Source of the DNA: JBOCEF01 sp047610385
GTDB taxonomy: Bacteria > Pseudomonadota > Alphaproteobacteria > Rhodobacterales > Rhodobacteraceae
Direction: 5' to 3'
Assembly (NCBI GenBank): GCA_047610385.1
Contig: JBLGAC010000038.1
Coordinates: 1 to 39,238, forward strand
DNA length: 39,238 bases
Each line of letters starts with the position of its first letter. Position 1 is the first letter of the stretch. Shown piece after piece: positions 25,110 to 33,349 of the stretch. A program made the position numbers and the translations under genes. Below the pieces are notes generated by a model. The model worked only from the letters and a program-made list of their open reading frames with translations. It made no database searches and had not been told where the DNA came from.

Positions 25110-25125
25110 TGATTGTATACAATCA
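25110..25125. promoter_or_regulatory. 16-bp perfect palindrome, candidate GntR operator
   Basis: TGATTGTATACAATCA reads the same on both strands. The TTGTATACAA core fits the kind of operator bound by FCD-class GntR dimers, and TATACAAT within it could serve as a -10 element, so bound repressor would block RNA polymerase. It lies 82 nt before the gntR start and 142 nt before the ABC ATPase start. The binding protein is inferred from proximity. Confidence 0.65.
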
Positions 25126-25206
25126 GCAGGGATTTGGTGGACGATCAGAATCGGTCTTGTCGGCCGATTTCTCCTCTGCCATGGCTGGACGTCAAGGAGA
25201 TGCGAC

Positions 25207-25917
25207 GTGACCAAGATCAGCCCCCACCACCGCCCAGCCGTTCGTGATGCCGCGAGCATCGGTGTTGCCGAGGGCATTGCGCTGGCCATCCACGAACACC
25301 GCATCGCGCCGGGCGCCAAGCTGGGTGAGGATGAAATCGGTGAGATTTACGGCGTCTCACGCACCGTGGTGCGCGCTGCGCTGCAACAGCTTGCCCATGA
25401 CCAGATCGTGCAGATCGAACGCAACCGCGGTGCATTCGTCGCCCAGCCCAGCCTGCGTGAGGCCCATGAGGTGTTCGAAGCCCGCGCGCTGCTGGAGCCG
25501 CGCACCGCGCGATCGGCGGCGGAGCGGACCACCCCAGCCGACATCGCCGCGCTGGAGCGGCACATCGCGGGCGAACACGCCGCGCTTGCGGCCAACGACA
25601 TGGGCCGCGCCGTGCGCCTGTCAGGCCTGTTCCACATAGAGATTTCGCGGATCGCGCAGCAAGATACCATCGCGAGGTTCATTGAAACGCTGATCGCGCG
25701 GTCCTCGTTGATCATTGCTCTGTATTGGCGGCGCTCCAGCGCGCTGTGCGAAAGCCACGCGCATCACGCGCTGCTGGGCGCATTGGCCGATCATGACGGG
25801 CAGGCGGCAGAGGAGCTGATGCGCTCCCACCTTGTTGACATCCTGTCTGCGCTGGACCTGCGTGAGGCAAGCGCGCCGCCTCGATCCCTGCGCGCCGCCA
25901 TTCTGGGCGACGGCTGA
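25207..25917 (+). CDS. GntR-family regulator, FadR/FCD subclass
   Basis: 236-residue repressor-type protein. The N-terminal winged helix (about 18-80) includes GEDEIGEIYGVSRTVVRAALQQLAHDQIVQIERNRGAFVAQPS. The C-terminal FCD ligand-binding domain (about 88-225) retains metal-site-type histidines (LFHIEISRIA; SHAHHALLGALADHD; RSHLVDI). GTG 25207 is chosen because AAGGAGA precedes it by 8 nt. Divergent from the ABC/racemase operon, which it probably represses until the imported compound binds the FCD domain. Confidence 0.92.
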   Translation: MTKISPHHRPAVRDAASIGVAEGIALAIHEHRIAPGAKLGEDEIGEIYGVSRTVVRAALQQLAHDQIVQIERNRGAFVAQPSLREAHEVFEARALLEPRTARSAAERTTPADIAALERHIAGEHAALAANDMGRAVRLSGLFHIEISRIAQQDTIARFIETLIARSSLIIALYWRRSSALCESHAHHALLGALADHDGQAAEELMRSHLVDILSALDLREASAPPRSLRAAILGDG

Positions 25918-26038
25918 GCGGGCCCCGCTGTCCAGACCCTGCGCCGTGGTGATGACACGCGCGGCGCGGCGCGCGATCAAAAGCCCGGCCCGGCCCGGCC
26001 CGGATTGCGCGTTGCGGTTGCCATTGTCGGGCCTTCAG

Positions 26039-26059
26039 GCGGCCAATCAGACTGGCCGC
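26039..26059. terminator. Hairpin between convergent gntR and sulfatase genes
   Basis: GCGGCCA (26039-26045) and TGGCCGC (26053-26059), 7 bp perfect with a 7-nt loop. It ends 3 nt before the sulfatase stop codon, so it could end both transcripts. Upstream at about 25984-26003 lies CCCGG repeated four times; nothing else was recognised between the two genes. Confidence 0.45.
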
Positions 26060-26062
26060 GGG

Positions 26063-27715
26063 TCAGCGGTTTGGCGCGCCGGGGGGAACAAGGCTGCTGA
26101 ACGGCTTGCCGATGGCGGTTTCATATTCGGCCTCATCCCAGAACCCGATCAGAATGCCGTTCTGCGCGGTCTGATGTTGCCGCGCCAGCACGTCGCTGGT
26201 GGCGGTGATGCGGGTGTGGTGCTGCAAGGACCATGACAGCAGCGCCGCCTCCATCCGTTTGCGGATTGCGTGGTGTTCGGGCGCGTCGGAGCCGCCGAGG
26301 TCGGTCAGTTCAGCCGGGTCAGTGTCCAGATCGAACATAACCGGGCGGAACCCTTCGCAGCGCACATATTTCCAGCGTCCGTCAAAGATCATTACCGTGC
26401 GCGCGTCCTGTTGCGGCACGTTCAACGCCGCGGCCATTTCAAAGCTGGAATAGTCATGCTCGCTGATTGCATAGCGCCGCGAAAAGCCGTCTGTGCCGTG
26501 CAGCAGGGGGGTCAGGTTGCGGCCTTCGATCACATGGGGTTTGGGTTTGCATCCCAAGGCGTCCATGAAGGTGGGGGCCAGATCGATCATCTCTACCAAT
26601 GCGTCCGACACGGTCCCGCGCGCCGCGTTCGCCGCAGGCCGCGGGTCGGCGATGATCAGCGGCACTTTGGCGGCGACGTCGTGGTAGAAATCCTTGTCGC
26701 CCATCCAATGGTCGCCCATGTAATCGCCATGGTCTGAGGTGAACGCGATGATGGTGTTTTCGGTCAGGCCCTTTTCATCCATCCACGCGAACAGACGGCC
26801 CAGATTGTCGTCGAGCTGCTTGATCAGCCCCATATAGGCGGGAATGACATGTTCGCGCACATGGTCGCGCGAAAAGCTGCGGCAGACGCGCGATTTCAGA
26901 TAGGCGCGCATCAGCGGGTGGTCGGTGCCCCGCTCAGCCTCAGACCGGATTGGGGCCACGATGTGTTCGGGCCCGTACATGTTGTGGTAGGGCGCGGGGA
27001 CGATATAGGGCCAGTGCGGCTTGATGTAGCTCAGGTGGCACAGCCATGGCTGCCCGTCCGCCATCGCGCCTTGCATGAAGGCCATGGCGCGGTCGGTCAT
27101 ATAGGCGGTTTCGGAATGTTCCTCGGGGACGTTGGCGGGCAGGCGTGAATTTTTCAGCAGCCAAGCCGACATCAGATCAGCGTTTTCATCGAGGCCGGAA
27201 TTGGCGAAATCTTCCCACGGGTTGCCTGAGGCATAGCCAAGGCTGACGAGGTAATTATCATAGGCCGACCAGTTCTGGCGCGGGCTGTCGGGGTGCAGGC
27301 CGTCATCGCGTTCAAACGCCTCAAATCCGCATTGTGCGACGCGCGCGCCGATCTCGCTTTTTGGATCAAGGCCCAGCCACGCCATGCCTTCGCGGTCGGC
27401 GATCATGTGGGTCTTGCCGACCAGAACCGCCCGTGCGCCCGCCTCACGCAAGTGATCGCCCAAGGTGGGTTCCCCGACCCGCAGCGGCACGCCGTTCCAT
27501 GTCGATCCATGGCTGCGCACATAGCGCCCGGTATAGGCGGACATGCGCGACGGCCCGCAGACCGGCGATTGCACATAGGTGTTGGTGAACCGGACGCCGC
27601 GTGCGGCCAAGGCGTCGATATGGGGGGTGTGCAGATGCGGATGGCCATAGCAGCTCAGGTAATCGAACCGCAGCTGGTCGGCCATGATCCACAGAACGTT
27701 CGGTTTTTGGGTCAT
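26063..27715 (-). CDS. Sulfatase-superfamily hydrolase (arylsulfatase / phosphonate monoester hydrolase-like)
   Basis: Alkaline-phosphatase-fold hydrolase of 550 residues cleaving a sulfate, phosphate or phosphonate monoester. The CxPSR motif is VCGPSRMSAYTGR, with C53 as the formylglycine precursor. Metal ligands include D13 in MADQLR and the Asp/His of FTSDHGDYMGDHWMGDK; GKTHMI and HPH-type blocks also fit. There is no signal peptide, so it should act in the cytoplasm on an imported ester and needs a formylglycine-generating enzyme encoded elsewhere. ATGA overlap with the upstream MarR gene couples them. The resemblance is closest to the phosphonate monoesterase/choline-sulfatase region of the family, but the substrate is not decidable. 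Confidence 0.87.
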   Translation of the reverse strand: MTQKPNVLWIMADQLRFDYLSCYGHPHLHTPHIDALAARGVRFTNTYVQSPVCGPSRMSAYTGRYVRSHGSTWNGVPLRVGEPTLGDHLREAGARAVLVGKTHMIADREGMAWLGLDPKSEIGARVAQCGFEAFERDDGLHPDSPRQNWSAYDNYLVSLGYASGNPWEDFANSGLDENADLMSAWLLKNSRLPANVPEEHSETAYMTDRAMAFMQGAMADGQPWLCHLSYIKPHWPYIVPAPYHNMYGPEHIVAPIRSEAERGTDHPLMRAYLKSRVCRSFSRDHVREHVIPAYMGLIKQLDDNLGRLFAWMDEKGLTENTIIAFTSDHGDYMGDHWMGDKDFYHDVAAKVPLIIADPRPAANAARGTVSDALVEMIDLAPTFMDALGCKPKPHVIEGRNLTPLLHGTDGFSRRYAISEHDYSSFEMAAALNVPQQDARTVMIFDGRWKYVRCEGFRPVMFDLDTDPAELTDLGGSDAPEHHAIRKRMEAALLSWSLQHHTRITATSDVLARQHQTAQNGILIGFWDEAEYETAIGKPFSSLVPPGAPNR

Positions 27716-28221
27716 GGCGAAGGCTCATTTTTCAAGATGTTTTCGATCGGGCTGCGCAAGAAGGCTTCATACCGGTCAAGAAGCGCGACGAAGGCTGCAA
27801 CTTCATCAGGCGTGAATTCCGCGCTCAGGGCCGCGCGCCGCTTTTTCATGACCGGGGCGGCTTTTTCATAGGCGGCCCGCCCCGCCTCGGCCAGATCGAC
27901 AATGATCTGCCGCCCGTCAGCGCTGTCGCGGCGCATGGTGACGAACCCCTTGCGCTTCATCGCGGGCAGCGCGCGGCTGAGCAGCGAATGATCGGTGCGC
28001 TGGATTTCTGCGAGGTCACGGATCGACATGGGTCCAGCCTCGTGCAGGTCCCAAAGGGTGCGCCATTCCACGGTCGACAGCCCGCCCGCACCTTGCAACA
28101 GCCGCAGCGCCTGCGCGCGCGACGCGGCATAGGTCGCAGGCAGGCGTGAGAAGAGGTTCTGTTCCTCGCGCACGCGGCGTTGGCGCACGCGCTCCGCCTG
28201 CTGCTCAGCATTGATGGTCAT
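27712..28221 (-). CDS. MarR-family regulator
   Basis: 169-residue winged-helix regulator. The core spans about 35-140: TVEWRTLWDLHEAGPMSIRDLAEIQRTDHSLLSRALPAMKRKGFV is the recognition region and RRDSADGRQIIVDL the wing. AGGAGG lies 7 nt upstream of ATG 28221; the Met at 28251 is unlikely. MarR proteins usually repress divergent or downstream genes and release DNA on binding phenolic or other small acids. Here it would control both the coupled sulfatase gene and the divergent TAXI-TRAP genes from a 138-nt intergenic region. Confidence 0.9.
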   Translation of the reverse strand: MTINAEQQAERVRQRRVREEQNLFSRLPATYAASRAQALRLLQGAGGLSTVEWRTLWDLHEAGPMSIRDLAEIQRTDHSLLSRALPAMKRKGFVTMRRDSADGRQIIVDLAEAGRAAYEKAAPVMKKRRAALSAEFTPDEVAAFVALLDRYEAFLRSPIENILKNEPSP

Positions 28222-28359
28222 GGCGGTCCTCCTGCCACAGCAAATAGACATCGGAAAAGAATTGGTGACAAGTCATATAGTTTTTGCGACGCTCTGGGCA
28301 TGTCCCTTACGTCAGGGCATGGCGTCCATGAAGAAGGCGCGAAACCGGGAGGATTTATA
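28222..28359. promoter_or_regulatory. Divergent region marR / TAXI receptor
   Basis: 138 nt with promoters for both directions. TGACAAGTCA at 28266-28275 has 4-bp inverted arms and is followed by TATAGT (28276-28281), a possible plus-strand -10 element, making this the best candidate MarR operator. Weak evidence. Confidence 0.35.
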
Positions 28360-29415
28360 ATGCTTAGAACCGCACTTGTCGGGGCGACGCTTGCGCTCGC
28401 GCCCTTCGCAGTGGCCGCGCAGGTCACGCTGACCTCCGAAACCTCCAGCGTGGGGTCGTCGCCGCACTATGTGGACACGACTTTGGCCGCGGTGCTGGAA
28501 AGCGCGGGCGTCGCCACGGTGCAGATCACCGAAGGCGCGACGCTGACCAATTCGGTTCAGGCGGTGGCCGAAGGGCGGCTCGACATGGCGCCTGCGCCGC
28601 TGATCCTGCCGTTCCTGCTGTCGCGCGGCATTGGCCCCTATAGCGGCATCGGGGCCGAAAAGGGCGCTGAGCTGGCGGGCAACCTGCGGGTGATCTTTTT
28701 TCACGCCGGATCGCATCAGATCTTTGGCCACTACAATTCCGCGCCGATCAAGGACATCCGCGACCTGAAAGGTCTGCGCATCTGGAACGGCCCGCCGCGC
28801 GGCGCGGCGCTGACATCGGGGCGCGCGATGATCCAGCTTTTGGCCGGTCTGAAGGATGGCGAAGGGTATGAGGGCGTGCAGACGCCTTGGCCTGACACCA
28901 TCTCAGCCATCACCGGCGGCGGAGTGGACGCCTGGACCTCGCCCGACGGGCTGCCCTCAGGCCGGCAGATCCAGATTGCAGCGGCGGGCGGCACCACGAT
29001 CTATGACGTTCCGTCGGACCTTTTGGCCAGCAAGCTGGGCCAGCAGATCGTCGGCGCGCCGGGGCATGCGCCGTTCTCAATGCCGGTTGAAAAATACCGC
29101 GCGGCCTATGCGGGCAATGACATAACCGTCGTGACCGATGACGCCACGTTCGACAGCTATGTCACCGCCTTTGGCCAGATCGTGCCCGCCCAGATGGATG
29201 AGCCGCTGGTGTTCGACATCGTGTCGGCGTTCCTGGCGGCGCAGGTGCGGTTTGAAACCGGGGCACCGATTGGCCCGAACCTGGCGCTGACCTTTGGCGA
29301 TGTTGACGGCGTGAACCAAGGGGCGTGCGGCGCGGTGAAGATCAAGATGCACCCGGGCGCGATCCGCGCCTATGAGGCAGCAGGCCACAGCATCGCCGAT
29401 TGCCTGCGCCCCTGA
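28360..29415 (+). CDS. TAXI-family TRAP transporter solute-binding protein
   Basis: Periplasmic receptor of 351 residues. Sec signal about 1-20 (LVGATLALAPFAVAAQ). The mature part has the TAXI pattern: an early SVGSSPHYVDTTLAAVLE region, TEGATLTNSVQAVAEGRLDMAPAP, and DLKGLRIWNGPPRGAALTSGRAM. GGAGG lies 7 nt before ATG 28360. It would hand its ligand to the fused permease downstream. Divergence from marR and the sulfatase suggests the ligand is the ester that the sulfatase cleaves, or its product. Confidence 0.9.
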   Translation: MLRTALVGATLALAPFAVAAQVTLTSETSSVGSSPHYVDTTLAAVLESAGVATVQITEGATLTNSVQAVAEGRLDMAPAPLILPFLLSRGIGPYSGIGAEKGAELAGNLRVIFFHAGSHQIFGHYNSAPIKDIRDLKGLRIWNGPPRGAALTSGRAMIQLLAGLKDGEGYEGVQTPWPDTISAITGGGVDAWTSPDGLPSGRQIQIAAAGGTTIYDVPSDLLASKLGQQIVGAPGHAPFSMPVEKYRAAYAGNDITVVTDDATFDSYVTAFGQIVPAQMDEPLVFDIVSAFLAAQVRFETGAPIGPNLALTFGDVDGVNQGACGAVKIKMHPGAIRAYEAAGHSIADCLRP

Positions 29416-29430
29416 GGTCGACCATTTCTC

Positions 29431-29455
29431 CGGGTCCGGCCATCTGTCGGACCCG
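29431..29455 (+). terminator. Intercistronic hairpin after the TAXI receptor
   Basis: CGGGTCCG (29431-29438) and CGGACCCG (29448-29455), a perfect 8-bp stem with a 9-nt loop. No T-run. Lies between receptor stop and permease start, as at two other receptor genes in the window. Confidence 0.5.
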
Positions 29456-29477
29456 CACCTTTGACGGGAACACGCCA

Positions 29478-31823
29478 GTGACAGACACCGCCCCGATCCG
29501 CCGCCCTGTCGGCGCGCGCATCGCCGCCGCGCTTGCGCTGGTCCTGGTGCTGGTGGGCATGGTCAACACCATGCCTGAAATAGCGGGCCTGCAGGATTGG
29601 GCGCGTGAGGCGACGGGGCGGCCGTTTTTCCGGATCTCAGGCTTTCCGACTGAGGTGTTCTTTCCGCCAGTTTTCCTGCTGATGATGACCATCGTGGTGT
29701 TTGACGCCAGCGTCTACCGGGCGTGGAGGGTTGAAAAACCGCATCTGGCATGGCTGGGGCTGGTGCTGGATTGTGGGCTGCTGCTGGCGGCGTTTCTGGG
29801 GGCGCTGGGCTATTTGGTGGAGATCGACAGCGTCTGCCTGATCGACCAGATCACCGGAGAGCGCGCGCGCCTGATCGCCGACGCCGCGTCGCGGTCCGAC
29901 GTGATCCCCGGCATTTCGTTTGACGCTGAGGTGCCGGCCTGTCAGGCGCGCTTCGGGGTCTGGATCTTGCCGCTGCTGTTCACGATCATCACGCTGTTTT
30001 TCCTTTATAACCTGCGGGTCTGGGGCCTGCCGCTGGTGGCGGTGGCCAGCGTGGTGGTGCTGTATACGGTCGGCACCGCGCTGATCTGGATGCTCGGGCT
30101 GTCAGACAACAATTTCCTGCTGACCAAGCTGGGTGCCGATGGCGGCGACGTGTTGGCGGCGGCGGTGCAAAAGGCGACCAACGTCTTTACCTCTCCCGAC
30201 GGGTTCATGGGCCGGTTCATGGATATCGTGGTCAATCAGGTGTTTCCTTATGTGATCCTTGGGGCGCTGTTCGGGTCCTCGGCCGGGGGCACGTCGCTGA
30301 TCAAGCTGGCGGTGCGGCTGACACGGCGGCTGCGCGGCGGACCGGCCCATGCGGCCATCGTGTCGTCGGCCATGTTCGGCACGATCACCGGCGGGCCAGT
30401 GACCAACGTGCTGTCCACCGGGCGCCTGACCATTCCGATGATGCGCAGGAACGGCTTCAACCCGCATTTCGCCGGAGGGGTTGAGGCCGCTGCCTCATCG
30501 GGTGGGCAGATCATGCCGCCGGTGATGGGGGTGGCGGCCTTCGTGCTCGTGGCCCTGACGGCGGTGCCTTACACCAAGGTGATCATGGCGGCGTTCCTGC
30601 CCGCGATGGCGTTTTTCTTCTCGATCTTCCTCGCGGTGGTGTTTCAGGCCCGCAAAGAAGGCATCGAGGCGATGAAAGAGATCCCTGAGGATCTGGTGAT
30701 GCACCGGCAGGACTGGCTGAACCTGATCATCATCTTCGCGCCGATCGCGGTCATCCTGGCGCTGCTGCTGGGCAACAAAGACACCATGGGCCTTGGGCTG
30801 GTGGGCTGGCTGTTGGGCGCTGAAACCGCGGTGAAAGACGGCGTGCGCGTGATCACTGATCGTGGCTGGCCGCTGCAGACCATCGTAAACGCCACTGGGG
30901 ATGCGGTGTCCGCCGGGTGGTGGGCGGTTGCGGTGCTGATCCCGCTGTTGTTCCTTGATCCTGCGACACGGGCGCGCCCGTCCTTGGTCCTGACATCGCT
31001 GGCGGGGGGCGGTGTTCTGCTGTCGCGCCTGTTCCTGCTGCTGTTCGCGGTGTCGATCATCGCCGCCTTTCTGAACGAAAGCGGCCTGACCGGCGAATTG
31101 ACCCGCGCGGTCACGTCATGGCTGGAAAAGGCGACCATGCTGCGGATTGCGGGGTATGAGATCCCGATCGTCGGCGGCGTTTACCTGATGCTGGCGCTGA
31201 CCTGCGCGATGTTCTGCGCCATCGTGCTGGGCATGGGCATGCCAACGGTGCCCGCGTATGTGAACGTGGCGCTGTTGCTGGGGCCGCTGCTGGCCAATCT
31301 GGGCGTCAGCTTTTTCACCGCGCATATGTTCGTGTTCTATTTCGCCGTTGCCTCAGCAATCACGCCGCCCGTGGCCATTGCGGCCTTTGCCGCGGCGTCG
31401 ATTGCGGGGACAGAACCCATGCGCACCGGGCTGGCCGCTGTGCGTGTGGGGATCGTGATGTTCACCATCCCGTTTGTGTTCGCGTGGTATCCCGAACTGC
31501 TGTTGATCGAGGAGGCGGTGACCATCACCAACGCCTCCGGCCAGCGGGTGCTGATTGACGGATATACTGGCCAGACGGACTGGGCGTCGCTGTTTGCGCT
31601 GCTCGCGCGTCTGGTGTTGTCGCTGTATCTGGTGGCTTCCGCGCTCGCGCGCTTTGACAGCGCCCGGATTTCGCGCTCGGAAATGGTGCTGAGGCTTCTG
31701 ATCGCCGTGCTGGTGTTGTGGAAAACGCCGGTGGTTATGTCAGTCGGTCTGGTGGCGGCTGGCGCGCTGCTGGCATGGCATCATTTTGGCCGCAGGGGCA
31801 TGGGGGGCCGCAGCGCCGCCTGA
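29478..31823 (+). CDS. TRAP transporter fused permease (4TM/12TM, DctQM type)
   Basis: Inner-membrane protein of 781 residues combining the small DctQ-like part (about 1-235) with the large DctM-like part, the usual form for TAXI systems. Conserved DctM blocks are visible: FGTITGGPVTNVLSTGRLTIPMMRR, FAGGVEAAASSGGQIMPPVMGVAAF, and ALTCAMFCAIVLGMGMPTVPAYV then FYFAVASAITPPVAIAAFAAASIAG. It is driven by an ion gradient. GTG 29478 is preferred; an ATG at 29400 would overlap the receptor gene and add an unlikely hydrophilic leader. The ribosome-binding site is weak (GGGAA). Confidence 0.92.
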   Translation: MTDTAPIRRPVGARIAAALALVLVLVGMVNTMPEIAGLQDWAREATGRPFFRISGFPTEVFFPPVFLLMMTIVVFDASVYRAWRVEKPHLAWLGLVLDCGLLLAAFLGALGYLVEIDSVCLIDQITGERARLIADAASRSDVIPGISFDAEVPACQARFGVWILPLLFTIITLFFLYNLRVWGLPLVAVASVVVLYTVGTALIWMLGLSDNNFLLTKLGADGGDVLAAAVQKATNVFTSPDGFMGRFMDIVVNQVFPYVILGALFGSSAGGTSLIKLAVRLTRRLRGGPAHAAIVSSAMFGTITGGPVTNVLSTGRLTIPMMRRNGFNPHFAGGVEAAASSGGQIMPPVMGVAAFVLVALTAVPYTKVIMAAFLPAMAFFFSIFLAVVFQARKEGIEAMKEIPEDLVMHRQDWLNLIIIFAPIAVILALLLGNKDTMGLGLVGWLLGAETAVKDGVRVITDRGWPLQTIVNATGDAVSAGWWAVAVLIPLLFLDPATRARPSLVLTSLAGGGVLLSRLFLLLFAVSIIAAFLNESGLTGELTRAVTSWLEKATMLRIAGYEIPIVGGVYLMLALTCAMFCAIVLGMGMPTVPAYVNVALLLGPLLANLGVSFFTAHMFVFYFAVASAITPPVAIAAFAAASIAGTEPMRTGLAAVRVGIVMFTIPFVFAWYPELLLIEEAVTITNASGQRVLIDGYTGQTDWASLFALLARLVLSLYLVASALARFDSARISRSEMVLRLLIAVLVLWKTPVVMSVGLVAAGALLAWHHFGRRGMGGRSAA

Positions 31824-31873
31824 TCTGGACTGCGCGGCACCATCCGGCACGTCTGGGTTTTGCGGCCTTGGCC

Positions 31874-31904
31874 CGCCACCGCCCCCTTCATCGGGGCGGT
31901 GGCG
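31874..31904. terminator. Strong hairpin between convergent TRAP and MATE genes
   Basis: CGCCACCGCCCC (31874-31885) and GGGGCGGTGGCG (31893-31904), 12 bp perfect, loop 7 nt. Located midway in the 161-nt convergent gap; probably stops both transcripts. No clear T-tract on either side. Confidence 0.65.
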
Positions 31905-31984
31905 GCGCGCCGCCAAGGGCAATTGCAACCCGTGCACGCAGGCATTCGTGGGAATGGCTGGCTGCTTACCGGTTCGGCGTGTGT

Positions 31985-33349
31985 TCAGCCGGGCAGCGCC
32001 GTGCGGGTGAACAGCCCGCCGATCAGGCGCCGGGCCAGCAGTTCCGTCAGCGCCAGAGACAGGATCAGCCCTGTCGTCACCGCCGTTGCGATCCCGATCC
32101 AGACCCCGAAATACCCCAGATCGAACACCGCCAGAAATAGCCATGCGAAGAAGGCGACGCCAAAACCCTGCCGATAAATGCCCACCCACAGCGTATAGAT
32201 CGGCTTTTTGAATGCCTGCAAAAGCGAATTGATCGCAAACAACATCACATAAACTGGCAAGATAAAACAATCCACGTGCAGATAGCTTATGCCGATTTCA
32301 ATGACCTGCGGGTTGTCAGTGAACACGCCCATCGCGGGCCCGGCTGCGAACCACAAGATGGCCGCCGCGCCCAGCATCAAAGTAACGCCAGCCTTGAAGC
32401 AGAACATCGCTGCCTCGCGCACACGGTCAAAATCCCCGGCGCCGTAGTTTTGTGACGCGATCGGCAGCAGCGCTCCGGTCAGCCCGAAGGCGGGCAGCAG
32501 CAGCAATTGCTCAATGCGCAGGGCCACGCCATAGGCGGCCACGGCCTCGCCGCCAAAGTCCTTGAGGAAGAACTGGATCACGAACCCGGCGACCATCATT
32601 ACCATCATCGCGAAACTGGCGGGCAGCGCCTGGGCCGCAATCTGACGGAACATCCCAAGCTCTGGCCGGAACCGGCGGACGCCTTGCATCACCTCAGACC
32701 CGAAGACACGCCACAGGATGAACACCATCACCCCCAGCTGGCTGACCAGCGTCGACAGCGCGATGCCGTTGAACCCGATCCCGTCCCACGGGCCAATGCC
32801 AAAGATAAACAGCGGGTTGAGCGCGAGATTGGCAAAAAACGCTGCAATGTTGGCGTATTGCATGGATTTCGTGTCGCCTTGCGCCGTCAGGATCCCGTTG
32901 GCGGCAAACGCGATCAGAAACGCCGGCGCGGCAAAGATCAGCACGCTCAGATACTGGTTGGCCGCGTCGCGGTAGCCCCCGGGCAGGGACACAAGCGCGA
33001 TCAGCGCGGGCGAGAACGCCAGCCCCAGCAGCACCACCGCCCCAGCAGCGATCAGCGCAAAGCTCAGCCCTTGGCTGGCGACGACCGAGGCGTCAGTTGA
33101 TTTTTTGCCCAAGGCGTTGCCAACAAGCGCGCTCATGCCCGTGGAAAGGCCGAACCCGATGGCGATCAGCACGAAGAACGCCTGAAAGGAAATCGCCAGA
33201 CCCGCCTGCGCGTCGGTCGACAGCATCCCGGCGTAATACACATCAACCACGTTATAGAGCGTGGTGAACACCATACCGACGGCCGTCGGAATGGCCATGG
33301 CGCGAAAGTGGCCTGAGATGGACCCTTCGGTCAGGTCGCGTCGGGCCAT
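31985..33349 (-). CDS. MATE-family multidrug/cation antiporter
   Basis: Membrane exporter of 454 residues with about 12 TM segments and two-fold internal similarity: IPTAVGMVFTTLYNVVDVYYAG in the first half and LPASFAMMVMMVAGFVIQFFLKDFGGEAVAAYGVALR in the second. The blocks are characteristic of MatE domains (NorM/DinF branch). It would expel organic cations or drugs using Na+ or H+. AGGAG precedes ATG 33349 by 6 nt; the Met at 33382 is unlikely. No regulator adjoins it. Confidence 0.92.
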   Translation of the reverse strand: MARRDLTEGSISGHFRAMAIPTAVGMVFTTLYNVVDVYYAGMLSTDAQAGLAISFQAFFVLIAIGFGLSTGMSALVGNALGKKSTDASVVASQGLSFALIAAGAVVLLGLAFSPALIALVSLPGGYRDAANQYLSVLIFAAPAFLIAFAANGILTAQGDTKSMQYANIAAFFANLALNPLFIFGIGPWDGIGFNGIALSTLVSQLGVMVFILWRVFGSEVMQGVRRFRPELGMFRQIAAQALPASFAMMVMMVAGFVIQFFLKDFGGEAVAAYGVALRIEQLLLLPAFGLTGALLPIASQNYGAGDFDRVREAAMFCFKAGVTLMLGAAAILWFAAGPAMGVFTDNPQVIEIGISYLHVDCFILPVYVMLFAINSLLQAFKKPIYTLWVGIYRQGFGVAFFAWLFLAVFDLGYFGVWIGIATAVTTGLILSLALTELLARRLIGGLFTRTALPG

